This document shows positions 34,437-43,108 of a DNA stretch of 64,000 nucleotides, one piece after another (the stretch's first letter is position 1; each line of letters starts with the position of its first letter). The translations under genes were made by a program, and so were the position numbers. Origin of the DNA: Candidatus Thorarchaeota archaeon. Lineage in GTDB: Archaea; Asgardarchaeota; Thorarchaeia; Thorarchaeales; Thorarchaeaceae. The notes beneath the pieces were generated by a model that was not told the origin of the DNA, did no database searches, and saw nothing but the letters and a program-made list of their open reading frames with translations. The DNA lies in NCBI GenBank assembly GCA_003345545.1, contig PRDH01000039.1, forward strand, positions 62,001 to 126,000, read 5' to 3'.

Positions 34437-35504
34437 CTAGAGTCTCTTCTTGCCCAAGAGGAATTCTTCAACCCAACGCTCTGCTCGATACATCGTTGTA
34501 GGCGTAGGCGGCATTTTGAAACCATATGCGGAGATGGACTCAAGTGAACCTCCTATACCTCTCTTCAAAGCCAGCTTTGTTCCCCTGATGGCATCCAGCA
34601 GGATAGGTCCAGCATTTGGCCCATCTGTCACTTCCATTCTGATATCTATCTTAATTGGAGCGCCACCGAATTGACGTCCGTTGATATAGAAGAATGAATC
34701 GCGGCTGTTATCCATGAAATCAACATAGTCTGATGACCCTGCAACGAGTGGAGCATCATAGGGCAAGTCTTGGCTTATTGCTGCGCTCTTGACGCCTCTC
34801 TTTCTCATTCTGCCTCTGTAGTGAGAGTCCAACGATTCCGCACCGCCACCAACATCAAGTTGATAGCTCTTGTCCACCTTCACACCTCTTGCAACCAGAA
34901 GCTGCAGAATACTGCGATGTAGGACTGTGGAGCCCAGTTGATCCTGAATATCGTCACCGATAAGCGGGAGTCCCTTCTTCTCGAACTTCTTATTCCACTC
35001 AAGATCTGAAGCTATTGATATTGGCGTCGCGTTGATGAAGGCGCACCCTGCGTCTAACGCTGCTTTTGCATAGTACTTTGTAGCATCTTCTGCTGAACCA
35101 GGCAAGAGATTGACAAGAATCTCTGCACCTGCGTCCTTGAGCACCTTGACAACATTCGCATCAGGTGCGTTGGAGAGACTCACAAGTGTCTGAAGCATTT
35201 CATCGACTCCATCCAATAATGGACCCTTGGCGACAATGACACCGGTCTTAGGAACTTTCGAAAAGCGCATCACATTGTTGGGTTTTGCAAAGATTGCCTC
35301 AGAGAGGTCAAAACCAATCTTTGTATCAGCAACGTCGAAAGCTGCGACAAACTCAATATCACTCACGTGGAATCCTGCGAAATCGGGATGAGCTAAACCA
35401 GGTACATCTCCCTCTGTCTTCACATTCTTGTAGTACTCTACTCCTTGGACTAGAGCACTTGCAACATTTCCAACTCCAACAATTGCTACTTTGATTCCAT
35501 CCAA
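34437..35504 (-). CDS. Myo-inositol-1-phosphate synthase
   Basis: NAD-dependent conversion of glucose 6-phosphate to inositol 1-phosphate, feeding archaeal inositol lipids or compatible solutes; about 355 residues. Rossmann start VAIVGVGNVASALVQG, central FINATPISIASD and the DDIQDQLGSTVLHRSIL motif, then the catalytic region LDVGGGAESLDS and the lysine-rich GTKLALKRG. I prefer TTG at 35504 (MDGIKVAIVG) with AGAGGTG upstream, because a TATA box at 35546-35555 makes the frame's first TTG (35543) too early. A 22-base palindrome sits just upstream of that TATA box. Confidence 0.93.
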   Translation of the reverse strand: MDGIKVAIVGVGNVASALVQGVEYYKNVKTEGDVPGLAHPDFAGFHVSDIEFVAAFDVADTKIGFDLSEAIFAKPNNVMRFSKVPKTGVIVAKGPLLDGVDEMLQTLVSLSNAPDANVVKVLKDAGAEILVNLLPGSAEDATKYYAKAALDAGCAFINATPISIASDLEWNKKFEKKGLPLIGDDIQDQLGSTVLHRSILQLLVARGVKVDKSYQLDVGGGAESLDSHYRGRMRKRGVKSAAISQDLPYDAPLVAGSSDYVDFMDNSRDSFFYINGRQFGGAPIKIDIRMEVTDGPNAGPILLDAIRGTKLALKRGIGGSLESISAYGFKMPPTPTTMYRAERWVEEFLLGKKRL

Positions 35505-35545
35505 TTGTTCCACCTCTGGTTCTTTTCGGACCTCTCTTGTCAATG

Positions 35546-35576
35546 TCTTATATACTATTCTATTGATATAGAATAG
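35546..35576 (-). promoter_or_regulatory. TATA box and adjoining 22-base palindrome (inositol-phosphate synthase promoter)
   Basis: TATA-like GTATATAAGA (35546-35555, minus strand). Next to it, CTATTCTAT - TGAT - ATAGAATAG (35555-35576) is a perfect 9-base inverted repeat occupying the BRE/upstream position, a likely regulator site. On the plus strand the same TATA could drive the hairpin-rich region from about 35575. Confidence 0.65.
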
Positions 35577-35880
35577 TTAGACAATCGTTGTTGGGGAGGA
35601 AGAGTTTATGTTGGTATCTTACGTATATTTCACTGGACGATTGGCCGACACCATGTTGCTCCATGCGTCGTCGGTAGTCGTGGGAACGACGCAGATACAC
35701 TTAGTGGTCTATGCGAATGTCCCGTCGCGGGAGATTCGCCTCTCACCGAAAAGGTTCAGGGAGATACCCGAATAGTGTGTTCAGCGAGCACCACTCATGA
35801 TCAAAGAGAAAAGAGGGTGGACCTCGAGCCCCAAAAATGGGCACCAAAAAGGGCGTTGGCCTTCGTCCACTCATTGTTCT
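35577..35880 (+). other. Structured intergenic region: possible non-coding RNA or 55-residue ORF
   Basis: No annotated-size gene. On the plus strand ATG 35608 opens a 55-codon frame to TAG 35773-35775, with GGGGAGG 12 bases upstream; its product matches nothing I know. The same stretch folds strongly: GCGAATGTCCCG / CGGGAGATTCGC (35713-35739) is a 12-base stem with one G-G mismatch and a TCG loop, and GTCGT-GGGA-ACGAC (35677-35690) is a GNRA-type tetraloop hairpin with an overlapping alternative GCGTCGT/ACGACGC. A third, GTGGAC (35817-35822) with GTCCAC (35865-35870), lies by the next gene's stop. Confidence 0.45.
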
Positions 35881-35882
35881 GA

Positions 35883-37052
35883 CTAATTCTCCTCAAGTTG
35901 CTCTGACAGGAGCTCCATGATATCTAGGACTCTCACTCTACTGCTGATACTCTCTGCGCCTTCTTTCAGATTACGCACGCAGAATGGGCAAGCTGTTGCT
36001 AGAATATCCGCCCTGACCCCCTCTGCAGTCTTCACTCTGTCAGCAGCAATCCTTCTGGCAAGGGACACATCAAATGAACGCAGACCTCCTCCAGCCCCAC
36101 AGCACATTGCTGCTTCCCTATTGGGGGTCATCTCAACAAGCTCTACACTGGGGATTGCCTTTATGATTTCTCTGGGCTCTTCGTAGACTCCTAGCGCTCT
36201 CCCCAGATGGCAGGGGTCATGCCATGTGACTCTCCTTTGCCTGTCACCACCCCTCAGTATCAGTTTTCCACCTTTGATAGCAGACTCGAGGAATTCAACC
36301 ACGTGCACCACTTTCGGCATATCTAGACCAAAGTACTCTGAATAATCCTCGCGGAGTGTCTTTAGGCATCCCGCACATGCAACGATGACTGTTTTTGCAC
36401 CGGACTCTTTGATACTCTGCATCACTCTCTCCGCATTCTCTCTTGCACTGTCAATGCGTCCTGTCCTTATCATGACACTTCCGCAACATGGCTCATCTTC
36501 CAGAACTGCAAAATCGTACCCAGCAGCTCTCAAGACTCGGGCTGCCGATTTTGCTGTTTCAGTCAATTTGAGACCTGCTGTACAGCCTGCAAAATACAGT
36601 ACGTCACCTGTGCTCGGAATGTCAAATCCTATCTCAGCCACCCAATCTCTACGTGTCTTATTCGTCTCGGTGTACGGATTATTGTATCTCAGAATCTTAT
36701 CCGCTATCGCATCACGTGACTCGTTCGGTATCTCATTGAGCACATCCCGCACGCTTTCCAAACACTTCGCAGGATCGAACTCAGCGGCGCAAATGGCAGT
36801 GCAATTGCCACAGAGTGTACATGTGTAGAGCGCTTCTGCATTCTCCGCGGTCTTCATAAGTCTTCCTTCGAGCAGAGCAATGGCTACCTGAATTCTGCCC
36901 CGCATGAAGCTAGTTTCAAAACCAGAGGAGTTCTTCCAGACGGGACATACTCCATCAAAACCTCTGTCTTCATAGACTGCATTTCGACACATGCCGCATC
37001 TGCGACATTGTGCCAAGTTCTCCATCAATTCATCAATGCGAGCACCAGTCAT
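35883..37052 (-). CDS. Fe-S oxidoreductase, GlpC/HdrD-like, CCG-domain protein (pair 1)
   Basis: Cytosolic Fe-S electron carrier of 389 residues. Two 4Fe-4S motifs come first (CRRCGMCRNAVYEDRGFDGVC and CTLCGNCTAICAAEFDPAKC), followed by two CCG domains (YFAGCTAGLK to EPCCGSVMIRTG; WHDPCHLGRALG to AMCCGAGGGL). The layout matches glycolate/lactate oxidase and heterodisulfide-reductase-like Fe-S subunits. It is downstream of the FAD subunit at 37111-38538 with a 58-base gap, so the two likely form one enzyme passing electrons from a 2-hydroxyacid to an Fe-S or heterodisulfide acceptor. The paralogous pair is at 47388-49963. Confidence 0.85.
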   Translation of the reverse strand: MTGARIDELMENLAQCRRCGMCRNAVYEDRGFDGVCPVWKNSSGFETSFMRGRIQVAIALLEGRLMKTAENAEALYTCTLCGNCTAICAAEFDPAKCLESVRDVLNEIPNESRDAIADKILRYNNPYTETNKTRRDWVAEIGFDIPSTGDVLYFAGCTAGLKLTETAKSAARVLRAAGYDFAVLEDEPCCGSVMIRTGRIDSARENAERVMQSIKESGAKTVIVACAGCLKTLREDYSEYFGLDMPKVVHVVEFLESAIKGGKLILRGGDRQRRVTWHDPCHLGRALGVYEEPREIIKAIPSVELVEMTPNREAAMCCGAGGGLRSFDVSLARRIAADRVKTAEGVRADILATACPFCVRNLKEGAESISSRVRVLDIMELLSEQLEEN

Positions 37053-37110
37053 TGTCAGAGTCCCCCTAATGTCCGTGGCGGCCTGATTCCATCGGGATCA
37101 CCAGACCTTT

Positions 37111-38538
37111 TCATTGCTCTTCACTTACATGTTCAATCCCTGGAATGACGCCAGGATTCATGATATTGTTGGGATCGACTGCTTCTTTTATGTCGCGAAG
37201 GAACTCCAAGTAGGTTTGCATCTCTGTTATCCCATCCACCCAATATGGTGCAAGTTTGAATGGAACCGCACCTGTCTTGAAGAGGCGTTTTGAGAGCTCC
37301 TTGTGAGCTGCACGTGCTTTGATTTCTTCATCTTTATCTTGCGGGTCATAGAATATCTGAGGATAGTAGTTGTATGATCCATGCCCAGACTGAAATCCGG
37401 CAGTGTGACCAGCAATGCCGTACTCGTCAAAGAGAGGCCACATCTCTTCTATAGTACGATGCCACTGCGACTGAGGTTGGTGATGGTACAGGATTCGCCA
37501 GTGCCAACCGTGGACATAGGATGACCTTGCAAGCTCTCGCATGCGATCATTCCATTCCCCCCGCGGGAGTTCACGAATGCCAATGACCTGTCCCCCGACT
37601 CTTTCGCAGGCCTCTCTGGCAGCTATGACGTCGTTCTCCAACTGATTCTCTCTTACTCTTCCTATCACCATAGATATGGTGACGGGTGGCCATTCGTGCT
37701 TTGGGACTCCATACTCCTCTCCTACCATTTCCAGAAAGAAATCCAGAATTCTACCCTCATATATCGCAATCCAGACCGTGCTCAAGTCATCCTGTTTCAC
37801 CTCAAACACGAATCTCTCAGCGTCTTGGGCGCTTTGAAAGCCATATGTGTTGTAATCGAAGTAGTGCATTCTCTTGAAGGTCTTCAGAGATACTTTCGTG
37901 ATGATTCCAAAAGCTCCTAGTGAACCGATGAACAGTCCTGTCAGATCAGGGCCGAAGGCATAACGGAGGAATGGCCCTGGAGCATTGGGGTTGGCCTCAG
38001 AACCCGTTTGTATGATTTCGCCATTAGGCAGGACCACCTCAAGACCCAGAACAAGCTCAGCAATGCATCCGAATCTGCTTGAACCAAAACCTGCTCCGTT
38101 GACTGCCACATTTCCAGCAATTGTAGCACTCAAGGAGGAACCGGGATAGATAGGTAGCCATAGGTCATACTTATTGAGGAACTTGTCTAGCCTTCCAAAG
38201 TTGATGCCAGCGCCAACTTTCACAGAACGCAAGTCTTCATAAATGTGGATATCGTCTAGCCTCAAAAGGTCAACAACGAGTCCCCCCTTCTTGGGAATGA
38301 CCTCTCCCTGCAAGCTGGATCCTCCTGCGCGAGGGGTCACAGGTATCCTGTGCTTATTTGCGATCTTGATGACCTGCGACACTTGATGTGCATCTGCTGG
38401 TCTCACTACCGCTGCTGGCAGAACTGGTTCGTAGCTGGTAGAGGCCGATACTGAGTAAGTCAGTAGTACATCCTTCTTCGTGCTGACGAATTCCTCACCT
38501 ACGATGGCGACAAGCTTCTGCACAACTTCTTTTTTCAA
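37111..38538 (-). CDS. FAD-binding 2-hydroxyacid oxidase subunit, GlcD-like (pair 1)
   Basis: FAD/FMN-linked dehydrogenase of 475 residues; probable substrate is D-lactate, glycolate or another 2-hydroxyacid. The PCMH-type FAD domain shows RPADAHQVSQVIKIANKHRIPVTPRAGGSSL, LPIYPGSSLSATIAGNVAVNGAGFGSSRFG and LFIGSLGAFGIITKVSLK. The C-terminal substrate lobe ends with DPNNIMNPGVI, typical of the family. The TTG start at 38538 has GGGAGGAC seven bases upstream. It is 26 bases downstream of the SCP2-like gene and leads into the Fe-S partner, so all three look co-transcribed. Confidence 0.85.
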   Translation of the reverse strand: MKKEVVQKLVAIVGEEFVSTKKDVLLTYSVSASTSYEPVLPAAVVRPADAHQVSQVIKIANKHRIPVTPRAGGSSLQGEVIPKKGGLVVDLLRLDDIHIYEDLRSVKVGAGINFGRLDKFLNKYDLWLPIYPGSSLSATIAGNVAVNGAGFGSSRFGCIAELVLGLEVVLPNGEIIQTGSEANPNAPGPFLRYAFGPDLTGLFIGSLGAFGIITKVSLKTFKRMHYFDYNTYGFQSAQDAERFVFEVKQDDLSTVWIAIYEGRILDFFLEMVGEEYGVPKHEWPPVTISMVIGRVRENQLENDVIAAREACERVGGQVIGIRELPRGEWNDRMRELARSSYVHGWHWRILYHHQPQSQWHRTIEEMWPLFDEYGIAGHTAGFQSGHGSYNYYPQIFYDPQDKDEEIKARAAHKELSKRLFKTGAVPFKLAPYWVDGITEMQTYLEFLRDIKEAVDPNNIMNPGVIPGIEHVSEEQ

Positions 38539-38564
38539 TTCCCGTCCTCCCGGGAATCCGGTTC

Positions 38565-38891
38565 TCAGAAGATATGTCTAATCTTCATGAGATCTGATGC
38601 CGAACCCTTGACCTTGAGCTTTCGCTTCAGGAGCGCTGATGCTGCGCTTGTTTCTTCTAAGAAGAGCTTCCGAATGGTATCTTCATCGCTTTCAATCTTC
38701 ATATCCGGATTATCGATACTTCCCGAGTTCACGACGATATTGTTGTCTTTAACCAGGAAGTTATACTCTTTGCCTTCCTTGAGCGTCAAGAGTGCTGTTC
38801 GTTCCCATCCATTGATGGCCTCCTTCGTCTTCTCTCGTTGGAGACCGTCTGCGACTTTTACTCGCATTAGTTCAAGCAAATCATCTGTCAT
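38565..38891 (-). CDS. SCP2 sterol-binding-like domain protein
   Basis: Small cytosolic protein of 108 residues, matching the SCP2/sterol carrier fold: ending ALLKRKLKVKGSASDLMKI and core KEYNFLVKDNNIVVNSGSIDNPDMKIESDEDTIRKLF-like strands (hydrophobic lipid or acyl-CoA cavity; Asp/Asn turn DNPDMKIE). Ligand unknown. ATG 38891 (MTDDLLELM) has GTGATC upstream; GTG 38900 would add three residues. It precedes the FAD and Fe-S pair genes on the same strand. Confidence 0.65.
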   Translation of the reverse strand: MTDDLLELMRVKVADGLQREKTKEAINGWERTALLTLKEGKEYNFLVKDNNIVVNSGSIDNPDMKIESDEDTIRKLFLEETSAASALLKRKLKVKGSASDLMKIRHIF

Positions 38892-38989
38892 ACGGATCAC
38901 TTCAGATTCATGTCGCAGTTCAGCGCAGGATTAAACTGTTTTCCTCCTTTAGGAGGGGTCTTCGACACAATGCGAGCTTTGTCGATTAG

Positions 38990-39640
38990 CTATTTCCGAT
39001 GAGCTTTCACAATGTCCAGGAACTTCTGTACGTTTTCGGTTATTACTTCGTATCTGCTTTCTTTAATCGCCTTCCTGTCAGTGATTGCACTGCCCACCCC
39101 GAGCGCAAAAGCTCCTGCATCAATCATTGGGCCAGCTGTATCGAGCTCTACCCCTCCAGTTGGAACGAGAGGGATCTGGGGCAACGGTCCTCTGATGGCC
39201 TTCAGGTACTCTGCACCGCCGACATTCCCGCACGGAAAGACCTTCACAGCATCTGCTCCCATTGTATATGCTTCGTAAATCTCAGTTGGCGTCAGTGCGC
39301 CTGGGATGACTGGCTTCGAACGCCCGATCACTGTCTCGATGAGATCCCGCGAGTAGTTTGGGCTCACGATGAAGTCACTTCCTGCCTTTATGGCCTCAAT
39401 AGCCATTTTGCCATTGACCACGGTACCCGTGCCAATCAGGACTTTGTTCCCAAATTGCTCAACGAGTTGCTTTACAACATCAATTGCTCCAGGAACACTC
39501 ATGGTAACCTCAACGATATTTATGCCGCCAGCAAGAAATGCATCAGCAACTTTGAACGCGACTTCTGCAGACTCTACACGAATGATTGGAATCAATCCCG
39601 TGTCATGAATATGCTTCAACGCTTTTTTCTTGTCCCACAA
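38990..39640 (-). CDS. KDPG/KHG aldolase
   Basis: Cleaves 2-keto-3-deoxy-6-phosphogluconate to pyruvate and glyceraldehyde 3-phosphate, Entner-Doudoroff type; 216 residues, normal for Eda. The catalytic barrel shows GLIPIIRVES, GGINIVEVTMSVPGAI, LIGTGTVVNG, FIVSPNYSRDLIE, MGADAVKVFPC (Schiff-base lysine) and LVPTGGVELDTAGPMIDAGAFALG. TTG at 39640 has GAGGTGAAAGCAGA directly before it; a longer frame to 39721 overlaps the kinase gene. It follows the KDG kinase gene by seven bases, consistent with sequential steps. Confidence 0.92.
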   Translation of the reverse strand: MWDKKKALKHIHDTGLIPIIRVESAEVAFKVADAFLAGGINIVEVTMSVPGAIDVVKQLVEQFGNKVLIGTGTVVNGKMAIEAIKAGSDFIVSPNYSRDLIETVIGRSKPVIPGALTPTEIYEAYTMGADAVKVFPCGNVGGAEYLKAIRGPLPQIPLVPTGGVELDTAGPMIDAGAFALGVGSAITDRKAIKESRYEVITENVQKFLDIVKAHRK

Positions 39641-39647
39641 TCTGCTT

Positions 39648-40643
39648 TCACCTCTGGATTCGGAGTCCTCTCTCGCCACCCTTAAGTAACTTCTCCACCT
39701 CATCCTTGTAGACAAAGGCAAGGTCTCCTGGGACTGAGTGCTTCAGTGCTGAGAATGCTGATCCGAAGTCCACTGCCTTCTGAAGGTCCTTCAACATAAG
39801 ATGACCGTAGATGAATCCTGCACTGCAAGAGTCTCCGGCTCCCAATCTGTCTACTATCTCTACATCGTAGACAGGACTCTTGAAGATCTTGCCGTCTGAA
39901 TATGCAAACACAGACCACCTGTTTAGCCACACCGACGGCGTTTCCCGCAGAGTAATGACTACGACCTCGAACCCGAATTTGTCCTGAAGCTTTCTTGCTA
40001 CGTCTTCGTAGTCCTTGCCTTCAATTCCATAGACTACCTTCGTGTCTTCTTCTGTCGTAATCAGGATGTCGATGTTTTCAGAAACTGGTTCCGTGAATGC
40101 CTGTGCCTCTTTTGGAGTCCATAGTTTTCCTCGGTAGTTCACATCATACGAGACTTTACAGCCCTGCTTCTTGGCAGCCTTCAGTGCCTCAACTGTTGCT
40201 TCGGCGCAGCTTCTGCTCAATGCAGGTGTTATCCCACTTGTATGAAAGAGCTTTGTTCCCTTTAGGATGCTTGCCCAGTCTACCTCTCCAGGTTTGATCT
40301 TGCTGATCGCAGACTCCTTTCTGTCATAGATGACTCTATTCGCTCTCGGTGCAGCGCCGAACTCCACGTAATATACGCCACAGCGACTTTCGGGATCCCA
40401 AACTATGTGTGAGGTGTCGACTCCGTGTTCTTGAGCCTTATTACGGATAAAGTGACCAATCGAGTTGTCCCCCAGTTTTGTCACATAAGCTGTCTTGAGA
40501 CCAAGTCTGGCGCAGGCAACTGCAACATTCATCTCTGCTCCACCTGCATGAGCATCGAAGCTATGAGTCTGTTCAAAGCGCATGAAATCTGGAGGTGAAA
40601 GTCGGAGCATCACCTCGCCAAAAGTGACCACATCATAAGCCAT
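39648..40643 (-). CDS. 2-keto-3-deoxygluconate kinase (PfkB family)
   Basis: Phosphorylates 2-keto-3-deoxygluconate (KDG) before aldolase cleavage; 331 residues. PfkB-fold motifs: VTFGEVMLRLSPPDF, GGAEMNVAVACARLGLKTAYVTKLG, SYDVNYRGKLW (anchoring Asp), ILITTEEDT, and RLGAGDSCSAG with the catalytic Asp of G-A-G-D. ATG 40643 (MAYDVVTFGE) has GGAG upstream; 40676 is possible but adds a non-conserved leader. With the following aldolase it makes a KDG-KDPG unit. The substrate is inferred from family and neighbour, other sugar-acid kinases remain possible. Confidence 0.82.
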   Translation of the reverse strand: MAYDVVTFGEVMLRLSPPDFMRFEQTHSFDAHAGGAEMNVAVACARLGLKTAYVTKLGDNSIGHFIRNKAQEHGVDTSHIVWDPESRCGVYYVEFGAAPRANRVIYDRKESAISKIKPGEVDWASILKGTKLFHTSGITPALSRSCAEATVEALKAAKKQGCKVSYDVNYRGKLWTPKEAQAFTEPVSENIDILITTEEDTKVVYGIEGKDYEDVARKLQDKFGFEVVVITLRETPSVWLNRWSVFAYSDGKIFKSPVYDVEIVDRLGAGDSCSAGFIYGHLMLKDLQKAVDFGSAFSALKHSVPGDLAFVYKDEVEKLLKGGERGLRIQR

Positions 40644-40720
40644 CTTTTCCAGCTCCAAGTTGTCAAACGTGGTCAAGATGACGAGCCGCGTGTTAAATCT
40701 GTTGTTAAGTCTCTGGTCTG

Positions 40721-43096
40721 TCAGACACTGTGACTTGAGAACTCGGTTCTGGCAATGACTTCATCTTGCACAAATGGATCTAGTTCGATGAAGTAGGCAC
40801 TATATCCAGCAACTCTCACTATCAGGTCTCGATGCTGCAGCGGATTCACCTTTGCATCCTCAAGCATTTCTCTAGATACGACATTGAACTGGACGTGGAA
40901 TCCGCCCATCCGGAAATATGCATCGACCATTCCTAGGAATTTCTCTCGTCTTGCTGTTGTGTCAAAGAAGTCAGGAGTGAACTTCATGTTATAGAGGGTC
41001 CCATTGTAACAGAGTGAATGATCAAGACGGGCAACTGATTTCATCGCTGCTGTCGGACCGTGTGTATCACGATTCTGAGTGGGGGACACCCCATCAGATA
41101 GCATGTGGCCAGCCTTTCGTCCGTCAGGAGTCGCTCCAAGTGTTTCTCCCTGGGGTATGTACATTGATACTGAAAAGAGAGCAGCATGATACGGGCCATT
41201 TCTCGTAGTCATCCGGCTTTGAATGGATTCACAGAATGCTCTTCCTGTGTCGCGAGCTAGAAAATCTACTCTCTCGATATCATTCCCATACTTATCTGGA
41301 TCATTTTCTAGTCGCACACGCAGCTCTTCATGATTCTCAAAATTCTCTTCGATCGCACTGAGTATATCTTCCATTGTAAGTTCTTTGCGCTCGAATACGT
41401 ATTTTCGAAGTATTTCTAGGGAGTCTGCTACGATTGCGACTCCGACTCCCATGATCCCGCCGCTGTTGTAGATGGTTCCGCCCTCTTGCATTGTAAGGCC
41501 TGATTCAATACAACCCTCAAGCAATGCAGAGATGAATGGCGTGGGTTTATGCTCTGCCAAGACACCCGCGGCTATTCTATCCGCTCGGGTCAGCAATTCG
41601 ATGGCGTAGTCAATCTGTTCTTCGTAAGCTCTCCAGAGTTGCTTGAAGTCCTTGAACTTGCGTGGATCCCCTGTTTCTCTTCCAGCCAATTCTCCGTTCT
41701 TTGGATTTCGTCCATTGTTCAGAGTTATCTCAAGAATCTTGGGAAGGTTGACATACCCAATGTTAGGTCGCGGATCTGTCTTTCCACCGATTATGGGCTC
41801 AACGCAACCCAGTATCGCGTAGTTATATGCTTCTGACCTATCTGTTCCTTTATCAACCATCAGCGGGATGATTATCTCATCATTGAATAGCCCGGGCATA
41901 CCAAGACCCTTTGAGATCACATCGACTACCTTGAGTTTCATGTGTTTTGGTGTCTTCTTATGCCATCTGTAAGAAACGGTTGGCTGAGTGACTCTAATAT
42001 TCGCAGTGGCCTCGAGGACCAACTCAGTCAGCTCATTGCTTACGTCATTCCCTTGAGCGTCCTCGCCTCCAACGGTGAGATTCTGAAACATGGGATGCCC
42101 TGCGAACGCTATACTGTAGTATTCATTCCGCAATTTGATTAGAGATGTGAACTTCACCCATAGCATTTCAAGAAGTTCAAGAGCATCAGCCCTGTCTATC
42201 TTCCCATTCTTGAGGTCTCCTTGCAGATACGGATGCAGATACTGGTCGAATCTACCGGTAGACATGGAGTGTCCGTTCGACTCTGTTTGGACAAGAAGGT
42301 GAATGAACCAAAACGATTGCAGTGCTTCATGGAAGGATTCAGCAGGCAGTGCTGGGACTTTTGCGCAGATTCTTGAGATTTCTAGAAGCTCGTTTCTTCT
42401 GGCTTTGTCATTCTCCTTAGTGGCCATCACCTTGGCTATACCAGAGAATCTCTCAGCAAATCGAATGACTGCCTCTATCTGTATTCTTGCGGCTTGGTAG
42501 AACTCACGCTTGTTCTCATCGTGCTTATTCTTGTTCTCAAGAGCCCTTACTTCTGAAAGAATATGGTTCAGACCCTTATTGATCACTAGCGGATAATCAA
42601 CGATGACATGCCCTATTCCAGTGCCCGGAGCTCCAATAGTGAATAGTCCTGCTTTGGATGCTCTTACCGACTCCTCTGGCAGGAGTTCTCCCGCAATCTC
42701 AGCGGTGCTCTTTCCTTTCCAGAACTCGAATACCTCACGTAGTTTTTCCTTGTCATTCTCATCAATGGAGAATCTCTCAGTTCTCCTCTTGCTGAACCTA
42801 TCAAGTTCCTCGTTTATCCAGCCCCAGCTATACTCGGGAAATACTTGGCATGACCTTGGAGTTGGACCCATGTTACCGACAATGAGTTCCTCTGGTTCAA
42901 TCCTGAGAGTCATCTTATCCAGCACGTGAGCGAACGCTCCGGCAAGGCGGATAATTGTGGATTCAGACATGTGGTCCTTGATATATTCTGTGAAAAGGAC
43001 TGCTCTCTCAGAGGATATCGTTGGCTTAGATTCAAGCATCCTCTGTTTAATTCTCAAGGTTCGTGCTGTCATCTCAAGTCCTACTGCTCCATACAT
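40721..43096 (-). CDS. Glycyl radical enzyme (pyruvate formate-lyase/diol dehydratase family)
   Basis: Oxygen-sensitive radical enzyme of 791 residues, full length. The glycyl-radical loop RVAGYSAYFIE is 27 residues from the C-terminus (Gly about 764) and the thiyl cysteine lies in AILGCVEPIIGG, with the G-C-V-E-P form used by dehydratase/lyase members rather than the CC pair of pyruvate formate-lyase. N-terminal landmarks EELIVGNMGPTPRSCQVFPEY and SMSTGRFDQYLHPY are intact. The reaction (dehydration, C-C, C-N or C-S cleavage) cannot be told by eye. No activating radical-SAM enzyme is in the window. It follows an aminotransferase gene by 12 bases. Confidence 0.88.
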   Translation of the reverse strand: MYGAVGLEMTARTLRIKQRMLESKPTISSERAVLFTEYIKDHMSESTIIRLAGAFAHVLDKMTLRIEPEELIVGNMGPTPRSCQVFPEYSWGWINEELDRFSKRRTERFSIDENDKEKLREVFEFWKGKSTAEIAGELLPEESVRASKAGLFTIGAPGTGIGHVIVDYPLVINKGLNHILSEVRALENKNKHDENKREFYQAARIQIEAVIRFAERFSGIAKVMATKENDKARRNELLEISRICAKVPALPAESFHEALQSFWFIHLLVQTESNGHSMSTGRFDQYLHPYLQGDLKNGKIDRADALELLEMLWVKFTSLIKLRNEYYSIAFAGHPMFQNLTVGGEDAQGNDVSNELTELVLEATANIRVTQPTVSYRWHKKTPKHMKLKVVDVISKGLGMPGLFNDEIIIPLMVDKGTDRSEAYNYAILGCVEPIIGGKTDPRPNIGYVNLPKILEITLNNGRNPKNGELAGRETGDPRKFKDFKQLWRAYEEQIDYAIELLTRADRIAAGVLAEHKPTPFISALLEGCIESGLTMQEGGTIYNSGGIMGVGVAIVADSLEILRKYVFERKELTMEDILSAIEENFENHEELRVRLENDPDKYGNDIERVDFLARDTGRAFCESIQSRMTTRNGPYHAALFSVSMYIPQGETLGATPDGRKAGHMLSDGVSPTQNRDTHGPTAAMKSVARLDHSLCYNGTLYNMKFTPDFFDTTARREKFLGMVDAYFRMGGFHVQFNVVSREMLEDAKVNPLQHRDLIVRVAGYSAYFIELDPFVQDEVIARTEFSSHSV

Positions 43097-43108
43097 TGAT
43101 TACCTTTC

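Noticed and set aside
35577..35880. RNase P or SRP RNA
   Set aside because: The P4 signatures and the GGAA/AGCAG helix 8 pattern are not visible on either strand, so I list only a structured region.
38999..39685. 228-codon frame antisense to the KDPG aldolase
   Set aside because: Aldolase motifs on the minus strand are complete; this frame has none.
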